Below are positions 27,532 to 35,211 of a stretch of 64,000 nt of DNA, piece after piece (positions within the stretch are counted from its first letter, which is position 1; the number at the start of each line of letters is the position of its first letter). The notes below the pieces were generated by a model. That model was not told where the DNA came from. It did not search any database and worked only from the letters and a program-made list of their open reading frames with translations. Position numbers and translations under genes: made by a program. Source of the DNA: Acidobacteriota bacterium (GTDB lineage Bacteria > Acidobacteriota > Blastocatellia > Pyrinomonadales > Pyrinomonadaceae); assembly GCA_025463135.1 (NCBI GenBank), contig JAOAPY010000031.1, positions 119,047 through 183,046 on the forward strand, written 5' to 3'.

Positions 27532-27899
27532 TAAAACTACCTCTTAATACGACTTACGAGGACTTTGGACGAGGGCAGCCAGCCATTCGAAACAACTGAG
27601 CGCTGACCGCTACATGACTATAGCTTTCGCCTCAGAGCCGGTCAAGATACTTAAAGGGCAGTGGCAGGAGTGGCATGGGCGTCCCGCCCATGGATCGCAC
27701 CCAGGATGCCTCTGCCAAACGCAAAGTCCATGACTTAGACGCACTAAACCGGCAGATCGTTCCGGCAGATGAGAAAGATTAGCGTCCAAAAGAGTGAATA
27801 CTTAGTGGCTTGCGGGCAGGAGCCTGTAGAGCTCAGCGTCGTCGATTCCATCCTTCTCATTCCCTTGCGTCACGGGATCCACAGCCATTGTGATCGGAA
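27532..27899. other. Gene-free stretch
   Basis: Contains one palindrome tggcatgggcgtcccgccca (27671-27692), related to the copies at 2994 and 25041. Otherwise nothing recognised; it may hold the promoter of the S55 peptidase gene. Confidence 0.55.
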
Positions 27900-28130
27900 T
27901 CAAGCAGCTGAAAGAAGCGCTTTTTGGGCAGCTTGAGGAAGCTCTATTACAAGAAAATAGGTTTTGGGGTAAAGATAATCTTCGCCAGACTCATCAATCA
28001 CTCGAAGGTAACCATCTTGAGCCGCAGTTGCGTCGGGCAAGACGCGATATACCTTGCGTGGCTCCAGATCTTCGCATTCTCCATTCTTGAGACAAATAAC
28101 AAATTGAGGCTCTGATTTCCGTCGCTTCAT
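27900..28130 (-). CDS. Conserved small hypothetical protein (second of a pair)
   Basis: 76 residues, or 78 if translation starts at the GTG at 28136. Sequence reads FVICLKNGECEDLEPRKVYRVLPD, then GYLRVIDESGEDYLYPKTYFLVIELP, suggesting a small beta-barrel (SH3-like). From memory, similar pairs occur in cyanobacteria, with no function known. The GTG overlaps the stop of the upstream partner (TAGTG), so the pair is likely translated together. Confidence 0.65.
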   Translation of the reverse strand: MKRRKSEPQFVICLKNGECEDLEPRKVYRVLPDATAAQDGYLRVIDESGEDYLYPKTYFLVIELPQAAQKALLSAA

Positions 28131-28135
28131 ACGCA

Positions 28136-28369
28136 CTAATTCAAGTAACGCTTTATCTTGAGTTTCCTTTTTCCGACGCCATGTGCCTCATACCAATGAA
28201 GCTCAACCTTCCGTATCCTACCATTAGCCAGCCTCACGCTGGCAACACCTTTCAGCTTGCGCCAACGCCCCGGGCCGAATTGTTTGCCCAACCGTGCGCG
28301 CTCGCGAACGGAGGAGCCCTTGGCAATTGTTTCCATATCGGTGATTTGGCCTATGATTTGAAAATACAT
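28136..28369 (-). CDS. Conserved small basic protein (first of a pair)
   Basis: 77 residues, rich in Arg and Lys. It reads MYFQIIGQITDMETIAKG, then RLGKQFGPGRWRKLKGVASVRL and ELHWYEAHGVGKRKLKIKRYL. This could bind nucleic acid, or be a small toxin-like partner of the next protein; neither is shown by sequence. The two-gene, overlapping layout recalls toxin-antitoxin units, but no known toxin fold is visible. Confidence 0.65.
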   Translation of the reverse strand: MYFQIIGQITDMETIAKGSSVRERARLGKQFGPGRWRKLKGVASVRLANGRIRKVELHWYEAHGVGKRKLKIKRYLN

Positions 28370-28687
28370 TTCCCAACATCACCCGAGCTTTTTAGCAGAC
28401 CACCTGAAGATCGGGGTCATAAGTTAGCTTTGGCCAGGATTCTACATCTGAAGCCGTGTATGGGTGTTTGCTATCGCAGATTTATCGCGAGTTACTTCTT
28501 CAGTATCTTAAGGCCAAGAAATACTCCTTGGGATCTCGTTGACCGCCGGTGTTACCCTGTGGCTGAGTGTCGAGCGCCTTCGATGTAGGACCTGTCAACT
28601 TATTTTGCGAATTGGGAATACGCATGGTAACGCGCGAAACGGTGGGAACCACGTTCGCCCATTTACAAATCTTTAAGCAATTAACGT
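28370..28687. other. Gene-free stretch
   Basis: Divergent region between the small two-gene cassette and mobA. Short frames on either strand have no domains or ribosome sites. I see no repeat here. Confidence 0.5.
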
Positions 28688-29290
28688 ATGCCAACCATTG
28701 ACGCCTTTATCCTCGCGGGCGGTGCCTCGCGCAGGATGGGAACTGACAAATCCCAATTGCTGCTGGACGGTGAAACCCTGACGCAACGCGTCGCGACCGT
28801 GCTGCTAAAGGTCGCACGCAGCGTGACGATCGTGGGTCGAACGACTGACCATCCCCGACTCAAGAGTGCCGAGGATTTGTTCCCGCAGTGGGGAGCGTTA
28901 GGAGGCGTCCACACCGCTCTTTCCACTTGCACCACGGACTGGGCTCTTGTTGTTGCCTGCGACATGCCGTTCGTCAGCGAAGGACTCTTCATAAGGCTGG
29001 CCGGCTTTCGCGGTGACTTTGAGGCAGTCGCTCCTATCCAACCCGATGGCCGGCCTCAACCACTTAGCGCTCTCTACCGGGTCACACCCTGCCTCCTTAT
29101 CGCGGAAAAGTTAATCCAATCCGGCGAACGAAGGCCCGTAACTCTGTTACAATCCGTCCGCACACGCTGGGTGGATTTTGCGGAACTGAATGATTTGCCT
29201 GGCGCTGCAAGACTTTTTGATAACATGAACACGCCCGAGGATTATTTGCGGGCGCAGTCGAAAGGAGAGAGTTTGCACCAGAAGGATTGA
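28688..29290 (+). CDS. mobA: Molybdenum cofactor guanylyltransferase
   Basis: 200 residues; adds GMP to molybdopterin. Motifs: FILAGGASRRMGTDKSQLLLDG (GTP loop with Lys), IVGRTTDHPR, WGALGGVHTAL, VVACDMPFVSEGL, QPLSALY. It is shorter than E. coli MobA by little. No other cofactor genes are adjacent. It is followed after 58 bp by the alpha/beta-hydrolase-like gene. Confidence 0.93.
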   Translation: MPTIDAFILAGGASRRMGTDKSQLLLDGETLTQRVATVLLKVARSVTIVGRTTDHPRLKSAEDLFPQWGALGGVHTALSTCTTDWALVVACDMPFVSEGLFIRLAGFRGDFEAVAPIQPDGRPQPLSALYRVTPCLLIAEKLIQSGERRPVTLLQSVRTRWVDFAELNDLPGAARLFDNMNTPEDYLRAQSKGESLHQKD

Positions 29291-29348
29291 TTAGTCGGAA
29301 ACCACGTGTTCTGTTCATCCTTCCGCCTTCATCCTTCATCCTTTTACC

Positions 29349-30314
29349 ATGGCCAGACGACCCCGACTCGGAAAAAAACTCTTTAAGTCGCTACTGCCGA
29401 TTTTGTTGCTGGTCGTGCTGGCCCTGGGTGGCATCTTTGGTTGGATTGTCTATGACATCAGCCGCCCGCACGTCCAGCCGTATCTCGTCACGCCCCAGGC
29501 TTTTGCTCAAATCAGCGGCCCCGGAATCAAAGCAACGGATGAAACCTGGCGCAATCAGGATGGCACGATGGCACGCGGCTGGTTGCTGCGCGGCGCGGAA
29601 GGGGCGCCGGCAGTTGTCCTGCTGCATCGTTTGGGAACCGACCGTTCCTGGCTCTTCAATCTGGGGGTCAAACTCAATGAGACCACCAACTTTACGATTC
29701 TTTGGCCGGACTTGCGTGGTCACGGGTTGAAGCCGTCTGTCAAAACAACTTCATTTGGCGCGCGCGAAGCTGATGACCTGCTCGCAGCTTTGGATTATTT
29801 GAAGCGCTTAAAGAGTCCGAAGGGAGAGTTACTGGTCGGTGATCCAATGGGCGCTTATGGTATTGAGTTGGGAGCCTATGCCTCTTTGAAGGCCACGAAC
29901 AAGGATGCACGCATACGTGTTCTGGTCCTTGACTCTATTCCACGCAATCCCGATGAATTAGTGAACGCGGCTGTGAAGGAAGAAACCGGCATGGGAAATA
30001 CCGCGGTACAGGCCCTGGCACACGTCGCTACTCGTGTCTACTTCCTGGGCCGCTATGATAACTCCAGCTCATGCGCGCTGGCGTCTTCGCTAACCAGTCA
30101 ACACGTGTTGTTAGTTTCGGGAGCAGATGCGGGTTATCTGCGAGAGTCCACGGTGGGCCTGGCCAAATGTTTTCCCAACGCTGCCAATCTTGAAGTCAAA
30201 ACAGATCTGCCCTTGACCGGTTTCAGCCTGCCTTCGGCAACCGGAGAGCAGGGTGAAGGCTATGACCGGCGAGTCATTGAATTTTTCGATAAAAGTCTGC
30301 GGCCCAAGCCATAA
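29349..30314 (+). CDS. Membrane-anchored alpha/beta-hydrolase-like protein lacking the nucleophile
   Basis: 321 residues. One N-terminal membrane segment (LLPILLLVVLALGGIFGWIVY) is followed by an alpha/beta-hydrolase fold: VVLLHRLGTDRSW, ILWPDLRGHGLK, LLAALDYLKRL. The nucleophile elbow should read GxSxG but here is GDPMG near 29838 (ggt gat cca atg ggc), so Ser has become Pro. Unless another residue serves, it cannot act as a hydrolase. A single T-to-C change (tca to cca) would explain it. It may be a binding protein or a decaying gene. Confidence 0.75.
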   Translation: MARRPRLGKKLFKSLLPILLLVVLALGGIFGWIVYDISRPHVQPYLVTPQAFAQISGPGIKATDETWRNQDGTMARGWLLRGAEGAPAVVLLHRLGTDRSWLFNLGVKLNETTNFTILWPDLRGHGLKPSVKTTSFGAREADDLLAALDYLKRLKSPKGELLVGDPMGAYGIELGAYASLKATNKDARIRVLVLDSIPRNPDELVNAAVKEETGMGNTAVQALAHVATRVYFLGRYDNSSSCALASSLTSQHVLLVSGADAGYLRESTVGLAKCFPNAANLEVKTDLPLTGFSLPSATGEQGEGYDRRVIEFFDKSLRPKP

Positions 30315-30321
30315 TCCCGGA

Positions 30322-31950
30322 CTACTGCGCCATCACAGCAACCACAGCCACCCTGCCGTTGTCAGCAATCATTGAAGTCCGCGCGCCTTGAAGATTCTGC
30401 AAACGCCACATTGATCCCAGGGGAACGATAACCAGAATTGTCCCCCTGTTTCGTGCCGCGCTGACTACCTCTTCTCCGCTTTCAAATTTATGCGGGTCGC
30501 CGTCCGGGTCATAGACCACGCGGCCCGGGGCATAGAATTCTGAAGTCCGCTCAATCCGGCTGAACATGAACACCGGCGTCGTCGCGTAGCCACTGGTATC
30601 CGCTTGCTTGATCAGTTCGCGGACCGATTCTCGCGAGGCGAATCTATCCACCGCGCAGTTCAGTGTGACAGCGGCCCCGGCAATCGGTACAACGGCAAGC
30701 AGCAATGCCGCCCACAGTCGCCGGCGAGAAGCCAGCAAAATAAAACCTCCCGCCAGCACAGCCGGTGCCAACACGAGCGCTGCACACTGTAGCGATACTT
30801 TCCCCGTCTGCTGCGCATAGATAATGCCGGCCGCTGCCAACAGCACCAGCAGTATGGCCGTCAGGCGCATAGTTCGGCCGCTACTTGCCTTCTCGGAAAC
30901 GAAGCGACTCAAGCGTTCGCCCGCCAGCAACGCCGCGGCGGGAAGCGAGGGCAAAACATAAGCCGGCAGTTTCGATCCGGAAAAAGAGAAGAAGAGAATA
31001 GGAACGATGAGCCACGCGAGTGCGAACAAACGAACTTTGTTTTCGGGATCACCGGCGGACCACCGCCAGCCCCTTGCCTTGACCAGCGCCTCAATTAGAA
31101 ACAATGTCCAGGGGACGCTCAACATCAACATCACCGGCAGGTAAAAGTACAACGGCTGCGGATGTTGATACTTGTTGGAAAAGTAACGAGCGAAATGATG
31201 TTGGATAAAAAACTGATCTATGAATAACCAGCCATGCCGCGCGATGACTGGTCCATACCATGTCGACGCAGTGGCCAGGGCCAGAGGCATGCCCCAGAAC
31301 AGGCTAAAAAAAGCCTTCCGATCCGGGAATGTTCTTCGCAACAAATAGAAAGCCCCGATCACTCCGAAGGGCAAGACGATTCCCACCAGCCCCTTTGCCA
31401 ACAGCGAAAAGCCGACAAATACATAAAATCCCGCCAGAAACCCGGTGCGCCGCTTTTCTTCAATTTCGGATGCGAGAAAGAAAGCCAGCGCCCAGGTGAT
31501 CGTCATCGTGAGCACGATGTCAAAGCTGGCCGCGCGCGAAAATACAAGCAAGCCGCCACTGGAGGCGACAATCAGGGTACTAAAGAAACTGAAACCATTT
31601 GGTCCACTTCCCCGCCGGCGCTCAAACAGATTACTGATCCAGCACAGGGCCAGAATGGTAAGCAGGCCGGCCAATGCTGGTCCGAGGCGCGCCGACCACT
31701 CGGAAACACCAAACACGCGAAAGGCCGCGATCATCATCCAATAGAGCAAGGCAGGTTTTTCAAACCAGGTGTGGCCGCCGAGAGTAGGCGTAATCAAATC
31801 GCGCCGCAGAAACATCTCGCGCGCGACCTGGGCATAACGCGGCTCATCTGGACCAACCAATGGCAGCCGGCCCAAACCATAGAGATAGAAAGCAGTAACG
31901 ACGAGAAACAGCAGCAGCCAGGCTCGTTTGGCAAGCGTCGAACGTTGCAA
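30322..31950 (-). CDS. ArnT-like (GT83/PMT superfamily) membrane glycosyltransferase
   Basis: 542 residues from TTG, with an in-frame stop just upstream. About 11-12 membrane segments. The first loop carries LPLVGPDEPRYAQVAREM with the catalytic Asp-Glu pair, then WFEKPALLYWM, both typical of ArnT-type transferases that use undecaprenyl-phosphate sugars. It probably modifies lipid A or another envelope glycan; the sugar cannot be told. It converges with the hydrolase-like gene, leaving only 7 bp between. Confidence 0.88.
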   Translation of the reverse strand: MQRSTLAKRAWLLLFLVVTAFYLYGLGRLPLVGPDEPRYAQVAREMFLRRDLITPTLGGHTWFEKPALLYWMMIAAFRVFGVSEWSARLGPALAGLLTILALCWISNLFERRRGSGPNGFSFFSTLIVASSGGLLVFSRAASFDIVLTMTITWALAFFLASEIEEKRRTGFLAGFYVFVGFSLLAKGLVGIVLPFGVIGAFYLLRRTFPDRKAFFSLFWGMPLALATASTWYGPVIARHGWLFIDQFFIQHHFARYFSNKYQHPQPLYFYLPVMLMLSVPWTLFLIEALVKARGWRWSAGDPENKVRLFALAWLIVPILFFSFSGSKLPAYVLPSLPAAALLAGERLSRFVSEKASSGRTMRLTAILLVLLAAAGIIYAQQTGKVSLQCAALVLAPAVLAGGFILLASRRRLWAALLLAVVPIAGAAVTLNCAVDRFASRESVRELIKQADTSGYATTPVFMFSRIERTSEFYAPGRVVYDPDGDPHKFESGEEVVSAARNRGTILVIVPLGSMWRLQNLQGARTSMIADNGRVAVVAVMAQ

Positions 31951-31969
31951 GTATAGTCACCCCGGATGA

Positions 31970-32041
31970 AGTAAGCAGAAGGCAGTAAGCAGAAGACAGA
32001 ACGCATTTTTACTGCCTTCTGCTTTCTGCCTACTGCCTTCT
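31970..32041. repeat. Inverted heptamer repeat (CTACTGC/CTTCTGC)
   Basis: Left arm gaagtaagcagaaggcagta and right arm actgccttctgctttctgcc pair over a short loop. The units follow a 7-bp period (cttctgc, ctactgc), the same words as the tract at 59825-59897. It lies between divergent genes. Confidence 0.8.
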
Positions 32042-32080
32042 TTAACCATAACCTAAAGCAAAAAAGGAAAACAGTAAAAC

Positions 32081-33076
32081 GTGCCCCTACGCACCGCAGT
32101 CATCGGCGTCGGCCATCTGGGTCGCCAACATGCTCGGATCCATTCGAGCCTGGCGAGCGAAGGATTGTCAGATTTTGTTTCCGTCTGCGATCTAAGCGAA
32201 AGCACGGCCAGATCGATTGGCGATGAACGCAAAGTTGAATGGACCACTGATTGGCGGACCCTCGTCGGTCGTGTCGATGCGGTTAGTCTTGCCGTCCCGA
32301 CTGAGGCGCATTGCGAAATCGCCTGCGTCCTGCTTGAAAAGGGTGTGCACGTGCTGGTGGAGAAACCAATCTCTCGCACTCTCGAGGAAGCGGACCGCAT
32401 GATCGCCGCGGCCCAATCAGGGGGGGCGGTTTTACAAGTGGGCCATCTCGAGCGCTTCAACCCGGCGCTGGTGGCGTTGCGTCCGCACGTTCACGATCCA
32501 GTGTATTTTGAGATTCACCGGGTCGGTGAGTTTACTGCGCGCTCACTTGATATAGACGTGGTGCTCGACCTGATGATTCACGATCTCGACATCGTGCAGT
32601 GGCTGGTGGGAGAAGAAGTTGAAGTTACAAGCGTGCACGCAGTCGGCATTCCCATTCTGACTTCTAAAGTGGACGCCGCCAACGCCCGCATTGAGTTTGC
32701 CTCAGGTGCGGTAGCGAACATTACTTCGTCGCGCGTGGGTACGGAAAAGATTCGCAAGATGCGCTTCTTTCAACCACACGACTATGTCGCAGTCGATTAT
32801 GCAACCAACCGCGCGACGATCAGCAGCCTGGCTCCGCCGGCCGCCGACGGCGCCTGGCCCGGGGTGCATACAAACGAACTGGAAGTTCAGAAGGTCGAGC
32901 CCTTGCGCGCCGAGATCGAAGCTTTCTTTGCTGCCGCAGGCGGTAAGGCTCCATGTCCTATTCCGGGAGCGGACGGACGGCGCGCGCTCGCTCTGGCGCT
33001 GCGGGCGTTGGAAAAAATACACGAGCACACCGTCCGCTCGGGACTTGGTTTTTCCAAAACCAAACAAGGCGCCTAG
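32081..33076 (+). CDS. Gfo/Idh/MocA family oxidoreductase
   Basis: 331 residues from GTG. N-terminal Rossmann domain: TAVIGVGHLGRQHARI, VDAVSLAVPTEAH, HVLVEKPISRTLEEAD with the catalytic-Lys EKP motif. C-terminal domain: VGHLERFNPALVAL, LDLMIHDLDIVQWL with the active-site His/Asp. The RFNPA and MIHDLDI form resembles oxidoreductases found beside lipid A genes in several phyla, such as UDP-GlcNAc 3-oxidases, so an envelope-sugar role is possible. No lpx gene is nearby. Confidence 0.85.
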   Translation: MPLRTAVIGVGHLGRQHARIHSSLASEGLSDFVSVCDLSESTARSIGDERKVEWTTDWRTLVGRVDAVSLAVPTEAHCEIACVLLEKGVHVLVEKPISRTLEEADRMIAAAQSGGAVLQVGHLERFNPALVALRPHVHDPVYFEIHRVGEFTARSLDIDVVLDLMIHDLDIVQWLVGEEVEVTSVHAVGIPILTSKVDAANARIEFASGAVANITSSRVGTEKIRKMRFFQPHDYVAVDYATNRATISSLAPPAADGAWPGVHTNELEVQKVEPLRAEIEAFFAAAGGKAPCPIPGADGRRALALALRALEKIHEHTVRSGLGFSKTKQGA

Positions 33077-33094
33077 CAATCTTTCCGCACTTCG

Positions 33095-33540
33095 GTAGTG
33101 CTCTATTGGAGTGCGCCGACGTGATCGCCCCAGCGCAGCTGCCGCCCCGGGGACCCCGCCTGTCGGCGCTTTTCTTGCTGCGATCTGTCGCAACTGATTG
33201 CAAGCGAGTCCATTTTTGGGTAGTGCTCCATTAAGGTGTTGCTAAAAAAAGGGGACGGTGCGAAGGCAATGAGGTCAGTACCACCTGCGGTAGCGGGTGG
33301 GTTGTCGTTGGAGCAGCAATAACGCCGAGAGGATCTGGTTTGCCCAGCGATCTTGTTCGGGATCAGACCCACCCGCTACCGCAGGTGGTACTGACCTCAT
33401 TCCTCGCAGTAACTCGCCGGGCAGTCCTTTCTTTCTCAGCAACACGCTAACGGAGCACTACTCATTTTTAGGTAATGCGGCGTCGAACCACCGCGGGCCA
33501 AAGCGGTGACGGGTCGCCGCACTCCCAAATAGAGCACTAC
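33095..33540. mobile_element. Nested palindromic element with invertible-looking core (copy 1)
   Basis: Three nested inverted pairs: outer gtagtgctctattggagtgc (33095) with gcactcccaaatagagcactac (to 33540); middle gtagtgctccattaag (33220) with cggagcactac (to 33461); inner gaggtcagtaccacctgcgg (33271) with its inverse ending gtactgacctc (to about 33398). The core 33303-33367 is the reverse complement of the core in the second copy at 63776. No gene inside. Confidence 0.8.
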
Positions 33541-33640
33541 GCATATTCAAATCGCTTCACTGGAATTCACGAGTACTGTTAATATCGCGACACGCACCGA
33601 TTGCTCATTGGCACCCACCCATTGACCTGAGGACGAGCCG

Positions 33641-34035
33641 ATGACCGAAGAAGAAGACAACGCCTGATGGAGTTCATCCTGGCGCAGCAGGCGCAGTTCT
33701 GGGCCAGCATGCAAAAGCACGAAGAGACGCAGGCAGAGTGGCAGATCAAACATGAACGATGGCAAGACAAACATGAAGAATGGCAGAAGCGAGCGGAGGT
33801 CAGAATCGACAACGGATCCTTCCGAGTCGATCGCCTCGAACGCATTTTGAAGCTAATGATCAAACCGGGTCAGCGTGCGCGAAGGATTATGCGCGAACGG
33901 GATCAGAAGCTCGATCGACGATTTGCAGAAGTGGCTGAGATGATCGCCGCTGGGGAACAAGCTCAGGCCCGCAGCGACAGAAAGCTGGAGTCGTTGCTGG
34001 ACCTGGTGCGAGAACAACGCATCGGAGCGGCATAG
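33641..34035 (+). pseudogene. Coiled-coil protein gene with an early frameshift
   Basis: A good ribosome site (tgagga, 33628) precedes ATG 33641, but that frame stops after eight codons (MTEEEDNA, TGA at 33665). Translation can resume at ATG 33667, overlapping the stop, giving 122 residues: MEFILAQQAQFWASMQKHE, then a highly charged heptad region (Gln, Lys, Glu, Trp rich) and a Gln/Arg-rich tail, a long coiled coil. Proteins I remember from Acidobacteriota begin with a similar acidic lead followed directly by LMEFILxQQAQF, which fits loss of one base after AAC here. It could still be expressed by re-initiation. Function unknown. Confidence 0.65.
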
Positions 34036-34072
34036 CACCGCTCGCTGCTTTTGTGTTAATCAATCGGCTCGA

Positions 34073-35197
34073 ATGGTCCCGGAAATCAAAGCAGCCCAGT
34101 CAATTTCGTCCTTGCTCGCTGAGCGTATCGGTGCCGGCGACTTCCCTTCCGCAGTTTACCTGGTAGCCGAGCGCGGCCAGGTTGTCTTTGCGGATGCCCT
34201 TGGGCAGGCCGTGCATGAGCCGCAGCAAATTCCCGCGACGTTGCAGACTGTCTATGATCTCGCTTCACTGACCAAGCCACTCATCACCGGTCTGCTCTGC
34301 GCCCGCCGTATTGAATCAGGCGAACTTACTCTCGACAGCTCAGTCTCGCACTATTTGCCGGAATTTGATCGCACGGACAAGCACGAAATTACCATTCGTG
34401 AGTTGCTGACGCACACTTCCGGGCTACCCGCGTGGCGTCCACTCTACGTATTAACTGAGGGCAATCCCGACGTGACGGTTGCGGCCATCGCCAACCTGGA
34501 TCTCGAATATCCCTCGGGCACGCGTGTCGTCTACAGCGATCTGGGATTCATTACACTCGGTCTTTTGCTGGAACGCCTAACCGGCACGAAGCTGGCAATA
34601 CTGGCCCAGCAGGAGATCTTCACGACTCTCAAACTGAAGCAAACATACTTCAATCCCGGGAGCGCACAGCAGACCGGCATCGCGGCTTGTGAAACAGGCA
34701 ATAGTTACGAACGACAGACATGCGGCGAGCTCGGTCTGCAATACAACGCCTGGCGCGAAGGGTTGATCTGGGGTGAAGTGCACGATGGCAATGCGCATTT
34801 TCTCGGCGGCGCGGCAGGACATGCGGGATTGTTTTCGAGCGCACCGGAGACATTACGAATCGCGTCGCAATTTATTGCTGAGCAAACGGAATTGTTGCGA
34901 TCAGAAACCTGCGTCCTCTTTCGTACGAACTTCACAGAGGGTTTGGAAGAAGACAGGTCAATTGCCTGGAAGCTGGCATCATCTGAGGAATCATCGGCCG
35001 GGCCGGACTTGTCGCCTGAGAGTTTTGGTCACGCCGGTTTCACGGGCACCAGCTGCTGGATCGACCCCAAACCACAACGTATTTTCATCCTGCTAACGAA
35101 TCGCACGCACGCGCACGCGCTCCCCTTTGCCAACATCAACAACGTGCGGCGCCAATTTCACAGCCTGGCAGTCGCTGCATTGAGTAGCACAAACTGA
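34073..35197 (+). CDS. Serine hydrolase, class C beta-lactamase fold
   Basis: 374 residues, no signal peptide seen. Motifs: SxxK as SLTK near residue 65 (YDLASLTKPL), YxN replaced by YSD (VVYSDLGFI), and HAGFTGTSCW in place of the KTG region. LLTHTSGLPAWRPLY is the typical loop. It may be an esterase, D-amino peptidase or similar; true beta-lactamase activity is unlikely. The last residues (ALSSTN) and stop come from the palindrome at 35182-35211. Confidence 0.85.
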   Translation: MVPEIKAAQSISSLLAERIGAGDFPSAVYLVAERGQVVFADALGQAVHEPQQIPATLQTVYDLASLTKPLITGLLCARRIESGELTLDSSVSHYLPEFDRTDKHEITIRELLTHTSGLPAWRPLYVLTEGNPDVTVAAIANLDLEYPSGTRVVYSDLGFITLGLLLERLTGTKLAILAQQEIFTTLKLKQTYFNPGSAQQTGIAACETGNSYERQTCGELGLQYNAWREGLIWGEVHDGNAHFLGGAAGHAGLFSSAPETLRIASQFIAEQTELLRSETCVLFRTNFTEGLEEDRSIAWKLASSEESSAGPDLSPESFGHAGFTGTSCWIDPKPQRIFILLTNRTHAHALPFANINNVRRQFHSLAVAALSSTN

Positions 35198-35211
35198 AGT
35201 CTGTGCTACTC
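35182..35211. repeat. Short palindrome shared by two convergent gene ends
   Basis: gagtagcac and gtgctactc pair across an aaactgaagtct core related to families C and D. Both stop codons, TGA of the serine hydrolase and TAG of the transporter ATPase, lie within it. It may act as a two-way terminator. Confidence 0.75.

Noticed and set aside
31234..31956. 240-residue plus-strand frame opposite the ArnT-like gene
   Set aside because: Low-complexity, Gln/Arg-rich shadow of a membrane-protein gene; no domain.
33095..33540. Possible CRISPR array because of repeated words
   Set aside because: The words are inverted, not direct, and there are no equal spacers.
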